DNA of 64,000 nt from Tachypleus tridentatus (lineage: Eukaryota > Arthropoda > Merostomata > Xiphosura > Limulidae): contig NC_134833.1 of NCBI RefSeq assembly GCF_004210375.1, positions 20,639,396 through 20,703,395 on the forward strand. The letters run 5' to 3'. Under the pieces are notes generated by a model. That model was not told where the DNA came from, ran no database searches, and saw nothing but the letters and a program-made list of their open reading frames with translations. Below are positions 47,301-61,200 of this stretch, piece by piece (the first letter of the stretch is position 1; the number at the start of each line of letters is the position of its first letter). Made by a program: the position numbers and the translations under genes.

Positions 47301-50300
47301 GCATCATTAGTGTGTATATAATATGAGTTAGTAACAGACGCATCATTAGTGTGTATATAATATCAGTTAGTAACAGACGCATCATTAGTGTGTATATAAT
47401 ATGAGTTAGTAACAGACGCATCATTAGTGTGTATATAATATCAGTTAGTAACAGACGCATCATTAGTGTGTATATATATCAGTTAATAACAGACGCATCA
47501 TTAGTGTGTATATAATATCAGTTAGTAACAGACGCATCATTAGTGTGTATATAATATCAGTTAGTAACAGACGCATCATTAGTGTGTATATAATATCAGT
47601 TAGTAACAGACGCATCATCAGTGTATATAATATCAGTTAGTAACAGACGCATCATTAGTGTGTATATAATATCAGTTAGTAACAGACGCATCATTAGTGT
47701 GTATATAATATCAGTTAGTAACAGACGCATCATTAGTGTGTATATAATATGAGTTAGTAACAGACGCATCATAACAGACGCATCATTAGTGTGTATATAA
47801 TATGAGTTAGTAACAGACGCAACATTAGTGTGTATATAATATGAGTTAGTAACAGACGCATCATTAGTGTGTATATAATATCAGTTAATAACAGACGCAT
47901 CATTAGTGTGTATATAATATGAGTTAATAACAGATGCATCATTAGTGTGTATATAATATGAGTTAATAACAGATGCATCATTAGTGTGTATATAATATGA
48001 GTTAATAACAGATGCATCATTAGTGTGTATATAATATGAGTTAATAACAGATGCATCATTAGTGTGTATATAATATGAGTTAGTAACAGATGCATCATTA
48101 GTGTGTATATAATATGAGTTAGTAACAGACGCATCATTAGTGTGTATATAATATGAGTTAGTAACAGACGCAACATTAGTGTGTATATAATATGAGTTAG
48201 TAACAGACGCATCATTAGTGTGTATATAATATCAGTTAGTAACAGACGCATCATTAGTGTGTATATAATATGAGTTAGTAACAGACGCATCATTAGTGTG
48301 TATATAATATGAGTTAGTAACAGACGCATCATTAGTGTGTATATAATATCAGTTAGTAACAGACGCATCATTAGTGTGTATATAATATCAGTTAATAACA
48401 GATGCATCATTAGTGTGTATATAATATGAGTTAATAACAGATGCATCATTAGTGTGTATATAATATGAGTTAGTAACAGACGCATCATTAGTGTGTATAT
48501 AATATCAGTTAGTAACAGACGCATCATTAGTGTGTATATAATATCAGTTAGTAACAGTGCATCATTAGTGTGTATATAATATGAGTTAGTAACAGACGCA
48601 TCATTAGTGTGTATATAATATCAGTTAGTAACAGACGCATCATTAGTGTGTATATAATATCAGTTAGTAACAGACGCATCATTAGTGTGTATATAATATC
48701 AGTTAGTAACAGACGCATCATTAGTGTGTATATAATATCAGTTAGTAACAGACGCATCATTAGTGTGTATATAATATGAGTTAATAACAGATGCATCATT
48801 AGTGTGTATATAATATGAGTTAGTAACAGACGCATCATTAGTGTGTATATAATATGAGTTAGTAACAGACGCATCATTAGTGTGTATATAATATCAGTTA
48901 GTAACAGACGCATCATTAGTGTGTATATAATATGAGTTAATAACAGACGCATCATTAGTGTGTATATAATATGAGTTAATAACAGACGCATCATTAGTGT
49001 GTATATAATATGAGTTAATAACAGACGCATCATTAGTGTGTATATAATATGAGTTAATAACAGAAGCATCATTAGTGTGTATATAATATGAGTTAGTAAC
49101 AGACGCATCATTAGTGTGTATATAATATGAGTTAGTAACAGACGCATCATTAGTGTGTATATAATATGAGTTAGTAACAGACGCATCATTAGTGTGTATA
49201 TAATATGAGTTAGTAACAGACGCATCATTAGTGTGTATATAATATCAGTTAGTAACAGACGCATCATTAGTGTGTATATAATATGAGTTAGTAACAGACG
49301 CATCATTAGTGTGTATATAATATGAGTTAATAACAGATGCATCATTAGTGTGTATATAATATGAGTTAATAACAGATGCATCATTAGTGTGTATATAATA
49401 TCAGTTAGTAACAGACGCATCATTAGTGTGTATATAATATCAGTTAGTAACAGACGCATCATTAGTGTGTATATAATATCAGTTAATAACAAACTCATCA
49501 TTAGTGTGTATATAATATCAGTTAGTAACAGACGCATCATTAGTGTGTATATAATATCAGTTAGTAACAGCACGCATCATTAGTGTGTATATAATATCAG
49601 TTAATAACAGACGCATCATTAGTGTGTATATAATATCAGTTAGTAACAGACGCATCATTAGTGTGTATATAATATCAGTTAGTAACAGACGCATCATTAG
49701 TGTGTATATAATATCAGTTAGTAACAGACGCATCATTAGTGTGTATATAATATCAGTTAGTAACAGACTCATCATTAGTGTGTATATAATATCAGTTAGT
49801 AACAGACTCATCTTAGTGTGTATATAATATGAGTTAATAACAGATGCATCATTAGTGTGTATATAATATGAGTTAGTAACAGATGCATCATTAGTGTGTA
49901 TATAATATGAGTTAGTAACAGACGCATCATTAGTGTGTATATAATATCAGTTAGTAACAAACGCATCATTAGTGTGTATATAATATCAGTTAGTAACAGA
50001 CGCATCATTAGTGTGTATATAATATGAGTTAATAACAGACGCATCATTAGTGTGTATATAATATGAGTTAATAACAGATGCATCATTAGTGTATATAATA
50101 TGAGTTAATAACAGATGCATCATTAGTGTGTATATAATATGAGTTAATAACAGACGCATCATTAGTGTGTATATAATATGAGTTAATAACAGACGCATCA
50201 TTAGTGTGTATATAATATGAGTTAGTAACAGATGCATCATTAGTGTGTATATAATATCAGTTAGTAACAGACGCATCATTAGTGTGTATATAATATGAGT

Positions 50301-53300
50301 TAGTAACAGACGCATCATTAGTGTGTATATAATATCAGTTAGTAACAGACGCATCATTAGTGTGTATATAATATCAGTTAATAACAGACGCATCATTAGT
50401 GTGTATATAATATGAGTTAATAACAGATGCATCATTAGTGTGTATATAATATGAGTTAATAACAGATGCATCATTAGTGTGTATATAATATCAGTTAGTA
50501 ACAGACGCATCATTAGTGTGTATATAATATCAGTTAGTAACAGACGCATCATTAGTGTGTATATAATATCAGTTAATAACAGACGCATCATTGGTGTGTG
50601 TATATAATATCAGTTAGTAACAGACGCATCATTAGTGTGTATATAATATCAGTTAGTAACAGACGCATCATTAGTGTGTATATAATATCAGTTAATAACA
50701 AACTCATCATTAGTGTGTATATAATATCAGTTAGTAACAGACGCATCATTAGTGTGTATATAATATCAGTTAGTAACAGACGCATCATTAGTGTGTATAT
50801 AATATCAGTTAGTAACAGACGCATCATTAGTGTGTATATAATATCAGTTAGTAACAGACGCATCATTAGTGTGTATATAATATCAGTTAGTAACAGACGC
50901 ATCATTAGTGTGTATATAATATCAGTTAGTAACAGACGCATCATTAGTGTGTATATAATATGAGTTAGTAACAGACGCATCATTAGTGTGTATATAATAT
51001 TAGTTAGTAACAGACTCATCATTAGTGTGTATATAATATGAGTTAATAACAGACGCATCATTAATGTGTATATAATATGAGTTAGTAACAGACGCATCAT
51101 TAGTGTGTATATAATATGAGTTAGTAACAGACGCATCATTAGTGTGTATATAATATCAGTTAATAACAGACGCATCATTAGTGTGTATATAATATGAGTT
51201 AATAACAGACGCATCATTAGTGTGTATATAATATGAGTTAATAACAGACGCATCATTGGTGTGTATATAATATGAGTTAATAACAGATGCATCATTAGTG
51301 TGTATATAATATGAGTTAATAACAGATGCATCATTAGTGTGTATATAATATGAGTTAGTAACAGACGCATCATTGTGTGTGTATATAATATCAGTTAGTA
51401 ACAGATGCATCATTAGTGTGTATATAATATGAGTTAGTAACAGACGCATCATTAGTGTGTATATAATATCAGTTAGTAACAGACGCATCATTAGTGTGTA
51501 TATAATATCAGTTAATAACAGACGCATCATTGGTGTGTATATAATATGAGTTAATAACAGATGCATCATTAGTGTGTATATAATATGAGTTAATAACAGA
51601 TGCATCATTAGTGTGTATATAATATCAGTTAGTAACAGACGCATCATTAGTGTGTATATAATATCAGTTAGTAACAGACGCATCATTAGTGTGTATATAA
51701 TATCAGTTAGTTATAACAGACGCATCATTAGTGTGTATATAATATCAGTTAGTAACAGACGCATCATTAGTGTGTATATAATATCAGATAGTAACAGACG
51801 CATCATTAGTGTGTATATAATATCAGTTAATAACAGACGCATCATTAGTGTGTATATAATATCAGTTAGTAACAGACGCATCATTAGTGTGTATATAATA
51901 TCAGTTAGTAACAGACGCATCATTAGTGTGTATATAATATCAGTTAGTAACAGACGCATCATTAGTGTGTATATAATATCAGTTAGTAACAGACGCATCA
52001 TTAGTGTGTATATAATATCAGTTAGTAACAGACGCATCATTAGTGTGTATATAATATGAGTTAATAACAGATGCATCATTAGTGTGTATATAATATGAGT
52101 TAATAACAGATGCATCATTAGTGTGTATATAATATGAGTTAGTAACAGACGCATCATTAGTGTGTATATAATATCAGTTAGTAACAGACGCATCATTAAT
52201 GTGTATATAATATCAGTTAATAACAGACGCATCATTAGTGTGTATATAATATGAGTTAATAACAGATGCATCATTAGGGTGTATATAATATGAGTTAATA
52301 ACAGGTGCATCACTAGTGTGTATATAATATGAGTTAATAACAGGTGCATCATTAGTGTGTATATAATATGAGTTAATAACAGATGCATCATTAGTGTGTA
52401 TATAATATGAGTTAGTAACAGACGCATCATTAGTGTGTATATAATATCAGTTAGTAACAGATGCATCATTAGTGTGTATATAATATGAGTTAGTAACAGA
52501 CGCATCATTAGTGTGTATATAATATCAGTTAGTAACAGACGCATCATTAGTGTGTATATAATATCAGTTAATAACAGACGCATCATTAGTGTGTATATAA
52601 TATGAGTTAATAACAGATGCATCATTAGGGTGTATATAATGAGTTAATAACAGATGTATCATTAGTGTGTATATAATATCAGTTAGTAACAGACGCATCA
52701 TTAGTGTGTATATAATATCAGTTAGTAACAGACGCATCATTAGTGTGTATATAATATCAGTTAATAACAGACGCATCATTAGTGTGTATATAATATCAGT
52801 TAGTAACAGACGCATCATTAGTGTGTATATAATATCAGTTAGTAACAGACGCATCATTAGTGTGTATATAATATCAGTTAATAACAGACGCATCATTAGT
52901 GTGTATATAATATCAGTTAGTAACAGACTCATCATTAGTGTGTATATAATATCAGTTAGTAACAGACGCATCATTAGTGTGTATATAATATCAGTTAGTA
53001 ACAGACGCATCATTAGTGTGTATATAATATCAGTTAGTAACAGACGCATCATTAGTGTGTATATAATATCAGTTAGTAACAGACGCTTCATTAATGTGTA
53101 TATAATATGAGTTAATAACAGATGCATCATTAGTGTGTATATAATATGAGTTAATAACAGATGCATCATTAGTGTGTATATAATATGAGTTAGTAACAGA
53201 CGCATCATTAGTGTGTATATAATATCAGTTAGTAACAGACGCATCATTAGTGTGTATATAATATCAGTTAATAACAGACGCATCATTGGTGTGTATATAA

Positions 53301-56300
53301 TATGAGTTAATAACAGACGCATCATTAGGTGTGTATATAATATGAGTTAATAACAGATGCATCATTAGTGTGTATATAATATGAGTTAATAACAGGTGCA
53401 TCATTAGTGTGTATATAATATGAGTTAATAACAGATGCATTATTAGTGTGTATATAATATGAGTTAGTAACAGATTCATAATTAGTGTGTATATAATATC
53501 AGTTAGTAACAGATGCATCATTAGTGTGTATATAATATGAGTTAGTAACAGACGCATCATTAGTGTGTATATAATATCAGTTAGTAACAGACGCATCATT
53601 AGTGTGTATATAATATCAGTTAATAACAAACGCATCATTAGTGTGTATATAATATGAGTTAGTAACAGACGCATCATTGGTGTGTATATAATATCAGTTA
53701 GTAACAAACGCATCATTAGTGTGTATATAATATCAGTTAGTAACAGACGCATCATTAGTGTGTATATAATATCAGTTAATAACAGACGCATCATTAGTGT
53801 GTATATAATATCAGTTAGTAACAGACGCATCATTAGTGTGTATATAATATCAGTTAGTAACAGACGCATCATTAGTGTGTATATAATATCAGTTAATAAC
53901 AAACTCATCATTAGTGTGTATATAATATCAGTTAGTAACAGACGCATCATTAGTGTGTATATAATATCAGTTAGTAACAGACGCATCATTAGTGTGTATA
54001 TAATATCAGTTAGTAACAGACGCATCATTAGTGTGTATATAATATCAGTTAGTAACAGACGCATCATTAGTGTGTATATAATATCAGTTAGTAACAGACG
54101 CTTCATTAGTGTGTATATAATATGAGTTAATAACAGAGGCATCATTAGTGTGTATATAATATGAGTTAATAACAGATGCATCATTAGTGTGTATATAATA
54201 TGAGTTAGTAACAGACGCATCATTAGTGTGTATATAATATCAGTTAGTAACAGACGCATCATTAGTGTGTATATAATATCAGTTAATAACAGACGCATCA
54301 TTAGTGTGTATATAATATGAGTTAGTAACAGACTCATCATTAGTGTGTATATAATATGAGTTAATAACAGATGCATCATTAGTGTGTATATAATATGAGT
54401 TAATAACAGATGCATCATTAGTGTGTATATAATATGAGTTAATAACAGATGCATCATTAGTGTGTATATAATATCAGTTAGTAACAGACGCATCATTAGT
54501 GTGTATATAATATCAGTTAATAACAAACTCATCATTAGTGTGTATATAATATCAGTTAGTAACAGACGCATCATTAGTGTGTATATAATATCAGTTAGTA
54601 ACAGACGCATCATTAGTGTGTATATAATATCAGTTAGTAACAGACGCATCATTAGTGTGTATATAATATCAGTTAGTAACAGACGCATCATTAGTGTGTA
54701 TATAATATCAGTTAGTAACAGACGCATCATTAGTGTGTATATAATATCAGTTAATAACAGACGCATCATTAGTGTGTATATAATATCAGTTAGTAACAGA
54801 CGCATCATTAGTGTGTATATAATATCAGTTAGTAACAGACGCATCATTAGTGTGTATATAATATCAGTTAGTAACAGACGCATCATTAGTGTGTATATAA
54901 TATCAGTTAGTAACAGACGCATCATTAGTGTGTATATAATATCAGTTAGTAACAGACGCATCATTAGTGTGTATATAATATCAGTTAGTAACAGACGCTT
55001 CATTAATGTGTATATAATATGAGTTAATAACAGAGGCATCATTAGTGTGTATATAATATGAGTTAATAAAAGATGCATCATTAGTGTGTATATAATATGA
55101 GTTAGTAACAGGTGCATCATTAGTGTGTATATAATATGAGTTAATAACAGGTGCATCATTAGTGTGTATATAATATGAGTTAGTAACAGATTCATCATTA
55201 GTGTGTATATAATATCAGTTAGTAACAGATGCATCATTAGTGTGTATATAATATGAGTTAGTAACAGACGCATTTTTAGTGAGTATATAATATCAGTTAG
55301 TAACAGACGCATCATTAATGTGTATATAATATCAGTTAATAACAAACGCATCATTAGTGTGTATATAATATGAGTTAATAACAGATGCATCATTAGGGTG
55401 TATATAATGAGTTAATAACAGATGTATCATTAGTGTGTATATAATATCAGTTCGTAACAAACGCATCATTAGTGTGTATATAATATCAGTTAGTAACAGA
55501 CGCATCATTAGTGTGTATATAATATCAGTTAATAACAGACGCATCATTAGTGTGTATATAATATCAGTTAGTAACAGACGCATCATTAGTGTGTATATAA
55601 TATCAGTTAGTAACAGACGCATCATTAGTGTGTATATAATATCAGTTAATAACAGACGCATCATTAGTGTGTATATAATATCAGTTAGTAACAGACGCAT
55701 CATTAGTGTGTATATAATATCAGTTAGTAACAGACGCATCATTAGTGTGTATATAATATCAGTTAGTAACAGACGCATCATTAGTGTGTATATAATATCA
55801 GTTAGTAACAGACGCATCATTAGTGTGTATATAATATCATTAGTGTGTATATAATATCAGTTAGTAACAGACGCTTCATTAATGTGTATATAATATGAGT
55901 TAATAACAGAGGCATCATTAGTGTGTATATAATATGAGTTAATAAAAGATGCATCATTAGTGTGTATATAATATGAGTTAGTAACAGACGCATTTTTAGT
56001 GAGTATATAATATCAGTTAGTAACAGACGCATCATTAATGTGTATATAATATCAGTTAATAACAGACGCATCATTAGTGTGTATATAATATGAGTTAATA
56101 ACAGATGCATCATTAGTGTGTATATAATATGAGTTAATAACAGGTGCATCATTAGTGTGTATATAATATGAGTTAATAACAGATGCATCATTAGTGTGTA
56201 TATAATATGAGTTAATAACAGATGCATTATTAGTGTGTATATAATATGAGTTAGTAACAGATTCATCATTAGTGTGTATATAATATCAGTTAGTAACAGA

Positions 56301-59300
56301 TGCATCATTAGTGTGTATATAATATGAGTTAGTAACAGACGCATTTTTAGTGAGTATATAATATCAGTTAGTAACAGACGCATCATTAATGTGTATATAA
56401 TATCAGTTAATAACAAACGCATCATTAGTGTGTATATAATATGAGTTAGTAACAGACGCATCATTGGTGTGTATATAATATGAGTTAGTAACAGATGCAT
56501 CATTAGTGTGTATATAATATCAGTTAGTAACAGATGCATCATTAGTGTGTATGTAATATGAGTTAATAAAAGATGCATCATTAGTGTGTATATAATATGA
56601 GTTAGTAACAGGTGCATCATTAGTGTGTATATAATATGAGTTAATAACAGATGCATTATTAGTGTGTATATAATATGAGTTAGTAACAGATTCATCATTA
56701 GTGTGTATATAATATCAGTTAGTAACAGATGCATCATTAGTGTGTATATAATATGAGTTAGTAACAGACGCATTTTTAGTGAGTATATAATATCAGTTAG
56801 TAACAGACGCATCATTAATGTGTATATAATATGAGTTAATAACAAACGCATCATTAGTGTGTATATAATATGAGTTAATAACAGATGCATCATTAGGGTG
56901 TATATAATGAGTTAATAACAGATGTATCATTAGTGTGTATATAATATCAGTTCGTAACAAACGCATCATTAGTGTGTATATAATATCAGTTAGTAACAAA
57001 CGCATCATTAGTGTGTATATAATATCAGTTAGTAACAGACGCAACATTAGTGTGTATATAATATGAGTTAATAGGAGACGCATCATTGGTGTGTATATAA
57101 AATGAGTTAGTAACAGACGCATCATTGGTGTGTATATAATATGAGTTAATAACAGACGCATCATTGGTGTGTATATAAAATGAGTTAGTAACAGACGCAT
57201 CATTGGTGTGTATATAATATGAGTTAATAACAGATGCATCATTAGTGTGTATATAATATGAGTTAATAAAAGATGCATCATTAGTGTGTATATAATATGA
57301 GTTAGTAACAGACGCATCATTGGTGTGTATATAATATGAGTTAATAACAAATGCATCATTAGCGTGTATATAATATGAGTTAATAACAGATGCATCATTA
57401 GGGTGTATATAATATGAGTTAATAACAGGTGCATCACTAGTGTGTATATAATATGAGTTAATAACAGGTGCATCATTAGTGTGTATATAATATGAGTTAA
57501 TAACAGATGCATCATTAGTGTGTATATAATATGAGTTAATAACAGATTCATCATTAGTGTGTATATAATATCAGTTAGTAACAGATGCATCATTAGTGTG
57601 TATATAATATGAGTTAGTAACAGACGCATCATTAGTGTGTATATAATATGAGTTAGTAACAGACGCATCATTAGTGTGTATATAATATGAGTTAATAACA
57701 GATGCATCATTAGTGTGTATATAATATGAGTTAGTAACAGATTCATCATTAGTGTGTATATAATATCAGTTAGTAACAGATGCATCATTAGTGTGTATAT
57801 AATATGAGTTAGTAACAGACGCATTTTTAGTGAGTATATAATATCAGTTAGTAACAGACGCATCATTAATGTGTATATAATATCAGTTAATAACAGATGC
57901 ATCATTAGTGTGTATATAATATGAGTTAATAACAGATGCATCATTAGTGTGTATATAATATGAGTTAATAACAGACGCATCATTAGTGTGTATATAATAT
58001 GAGTTAGTAACAGACGCATCATTAGTGTGTATATAATATCAGTTAGTAACAGATGCATCATTAGTGTGTATATAATATGAGTTAGTAACAGACGCATCAT
58101 TAGTGAGTATATAATATCAGTTAGTAACAGACGCATCATTAGTGTGTATATAATATGAGTTAATAACAGACGCATCATTAGTGTGTATATAATATGAGTT
58201 AATAACAGATGCATCATTAGGGTGTATATAATGAGTTAATAACAGATGTATCATTAGTGTGTATATAATATCAGTTCGTAACAAACGCATCATTAGTGTG
58301 TATATAATATGAGTTAATAACAGACGCATCATTGGTGTGTATATAAAATGAGTTAGTAACAGACGCATCATTGGTGTGTATATAATATGAGTTAATAACA
58401 GACGCATCATTAGTGTGTATATAATATCAGTTAGTAACAGACGCATCATTAGTGTGTATATAATATCAGTTAGTAACAGACGCATCATTAATGTGTATAT
58501 AATATCAGTTAATAACAGATGCATCATTAGTGTGTATATAATATGAGTTAATAACAGATGCATCATTAGTGTGTATATAATATGAGTTAATAACAGATTC
58601 ATCATTAGTGTGTATATAATATCAGTTAGTAACAAACGCATCATTAGTGTGTATATAATATCAGTTAGTAACAGACGCATCATTAGTGTGTATATAATAT
58701 CAGTTAATAACAAACTCATCATTAGTGTGTATATAATATCAGTTAGTAACAGACGCATCATTAGTGTGTATATAATATCAGTTAGTAACAGACGCATCAT
58801 TAGTGTGTATATAATATCAGTTAGTAACAGACGCATCATTAGTGTGTATATAATATCAGTTAATAACAAACGCATCATTAGTGTGTATATAATATGAGTT
58901 AATAACAGACGCATCATTAGTGTGTATATAATATCAGTTAGTAACAGACGCATCATTAGTGTGTATATAATATCAGTTAGTAACAGACGCATCATTAGTG
59001 TGTATATAATATCAGTTAGTAACAGACGCATCATTAGTGTGTATATAATATGAGTTAATAACAGATGCATCATTAGTGTGTATATAATATGAGTTAATAA
59101 AAGATGCATCATTAGTGTGTATATAATATGAGTTAGTAACAGACGCATTTTTAGTGAGTATATAATATCAGTTAGTAACAGACGCATCATTAATGTGTAT
59201 ATAATATCAGTTAATAACAAACGCATCATTAGTGTGTATATAATATGAGTTAATAACAGATGCATCATTAGGGTGTATATAATGAGTTAATAACAGATGT

Positions 59301-59530
59301 ATCATTAGTGTGTATATAATATCAGTTAGTAACAAACGCATCATTAGTGTGTATATAATATCAGTTAGTAACAGACGCATCATTAGTGTGTATATAATAT
59401 CAGTTAATAACAAACTCATCATTAGTGTGTATATAATATCAGTTAGTAACAGACGCATCATTGATGTGTATATAATATGAGTTAATAACAGATGCATCAT
59501 TAGTGTGTATATAATATGAGTTAGTAACAG
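32305..59530. repeat. 39-bp satellite array, main block (about 700 monomers)
   Basis: The unit is ATGAGTTAGTAACAGACGCA followed by TCATTAGTGTGTATATAAT, 39 bp, head to tail for more than 27 kb. The main variable positions are G/C in AT(G/C)AGTTA, G/A in GTTA(G/A)TAAC, C/T in GA(C/T)GCATC and A/G in ATT(A/G)GTG. Common combinations are GAGTTAGTAACAGACGC, CAGTTAGTAACAGACGC and GAGTTAATAACAGATGC. The left 4 kb, next to the gap, is rich in indels and partial units. The centre and right are almost perfectly phased and carry longer repeated blocks. Long frames of up to about 720 codons exist on both strands only because 39 is a multiple of three and the unit lacks stops in those frames. No coding function is inferred. 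Confidence 0.98.
59519..59530. repeat. Probable target-site duplication, left copy (SINE in satellite)
   Basis: AGTTAGTAACAG immediately left of the SINE, repeated at 59805-59816 on its right. Because the target is itself repetitive, the duplication could also reflect adjacent monomers. The exact break inside one monomer favours a true duplication. Confidence 0.6.
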
Positions 59531-59803
59531 GTTTGTGTTTTTTAATTTCGCGCAAAGCTACACGAGGGCTATCTACGCTTGCCGTCCCTAATTTAGCAGT
59601 GTAAGACTAGAGGGAAGGCAGCTAGTCATCACCACCCACCGCCAACTCTTGGGGTACTCTTTTACCATCGAATAGTGGGATTGACCGTCACATTATAAAG
59701 CCCCCACGGCTTGGAGGACGAGCATGTTTGGTACGACCGGAATTGGAACCCGCTAATCTCGGATTACGAGTCGAACGCCTGAACACGCTTGGCCATGCCA
59801 TCT
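59531..59803 (-). mobile_element. tRNA-derived SINE (family 1), copy I, inserted in the 39-bp satellite
   Basis: Full-length element in reverse: TTTAATTTCGCGCAAAGCTA, GAGGGCTATCTACGCTTGCC, AGACTAGAGGGAAGGCAGCT, GGGATTGACCGTCACATTAT, and a head ending CACGCTTGGCCATGCCA. Satellite monomers resume directly on both sides. Confidence 0.95.
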
Positions 59804-60020
59804 CAGTTAGTAACAGACGCATCATTAGTGTGTATATAGTATCAGTTAGTAACAGACGCATCATTAGTGTGTATAGAATATGAGTTAGTGATGAGTAGGT
59901 TATTATGTATCTAATATCAGTTAGTAACGGACACTTTAGTAACGTGTGTAATATCAGTTAGTAACAGACATATTATTAGTATGTATATAATAATAACTAG
60001 TAATGAACACGTTAATAGAT
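59804..60020. repeat. 39-bp satellite array, decaying right edge
   Basis: About five increasingly degenerate monomers (for example CAGTTAGTAACGGACACTTT and ATGTATATAATAATAACTAG) end the array. This marks its true right boundary, unlike the left one, which is cut by the gap. Confidence 0.85.
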
Positions 60021-60417
60021 TGTGTATTACGTCAAGTTAAAATATATTTTGCACACTCTAAATAAAAGAGAGGTGTATCACACGAAGGTGTAAGTTTCAC
60101 ACTTACATCTTCTCCACAAACATCACTCTTTATGCATCCTTGTACGATCTTCTACAAGAAGTTTTGAAATATGTTTCTCTATTTGCATCTTATTCATACT
60201 GTGGTGAGATGGTTGAAAGTCACTTTCCTCAAGCTGGCTGGGTATTAAGGTGTGTGTCATGATGCTGAACTATGGATAAAATTATTAATAATCCCATGTT
60301 ATTTTCTCTTCTCATCATCATCTGCCACTCAATTCCGTCAAGGAACATAGGGCCGCAATCACTTGCGGTTTCATGAACAGGTATTTTAAGTGAGTCGGTT
60401 GGTAGCCCACTGCACCG
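60021..60417. other. Non-satellite flank without recognised gene
   Basis: Single-copy-looking sequence. A segment at about 60308-60380 (AATTCCGTCAAGGAACATAG) has the look of a dispersed repeat, but I cannot classify it. No exon was found. Confidence 0.3.
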
Positions 60418-60643
60418 AGCCGTCCCTAATTTATTAATGTAAGACTAGAGAGAAGGCAGCTAGTCATCACTACCCACCGCCAACTCCTAGGCTTCTCTTT
60501 TACCAACGAAAATTGGGATTGAACGTCACATTATAACACCCCCACGGCTGGGAGGGGAGAGCACGTTTGGCGCGACTCGGGCGCGAACCCGCGACCCTCA
60601 GGTTACGAAGCGCACGCCTTAACGCGCTAGGTCATGCCAGGCC
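60418..60643 (-). mobile_element. tRNA-derived SINE (family 1), copy J
   Basis: In reverse: AGCCGTCCCTAATTTATTAA, AGACTAGAGAGAAGGCAGCT, TGGGATTGAACGTCACATTA, a B box readable as the complement of GGGTTCGCGCCCG, and a head ending GTCATGCCAGGCC. The extreme 3' tail of the element is missing. Confidence 0.9.
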
Positions 60644-61200
60644 ATATTTTCTCTTGTGGTCAGTTCTATTTTGAGCAGGGTGAAAACAAGCATTAAAATA
60701 TCATCAGCTCCACTGGTTTCGTCTAAAGGTCTGACAACGTATTGTCCATGTAACATTCGCTTGTTTATTTGAAGTACAAGGATAAAGAATACTCTATTTG
60801 TGTTTCGCCCACTTAGAGTATCGAAACCATTTTACTGATGTTCTCAGTCCTCAAACACAACTATGTGCCGCTTGTGGGAATGTAATGGGGAAAAGTTGAT
60901 ACGGTCATGAAAGCCCAACACGTGTATCGAAACTTGGTTTCTAGCGTTATAATTTCGTAAATATACCCCTGTGTCGCTGGGGGGGGAACAGAATATGGAA
61001 TATTTATTTATTTGTAATTTATCACAAAACCGCGTTTTGATCAAGTCTACAGATATGCCGCACTGTCACTGCAGGGGTGGGGCACGTGACACACAATATA
61101 GTTTCTGAAATAAGTGTATTAAGTTTGTTAAGAATTTTATGTTACATTTTCTTAGCTGTAAAATGTGAAATAATTTTGAAAGATTATTTTATTTTTTTAG

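Noticed and set aside
32305-59530. CRISPR-like array
   Set aside because: The 39-bp units are contiguous with no unique spacers, and the context is a eukaryotic satellite.
32305-60020. Telomeric repeat or rDNA spacer
   Set aside because: The unit does not contain TTAGG/TTAGGG, and no rRNA sequence adjoins the array.
60844-61044. 66-codon minus-strand frame near the receptor exon
   Set aside because: No recognisable domain. The segment looks like a dispersed repeat rather than a gene.
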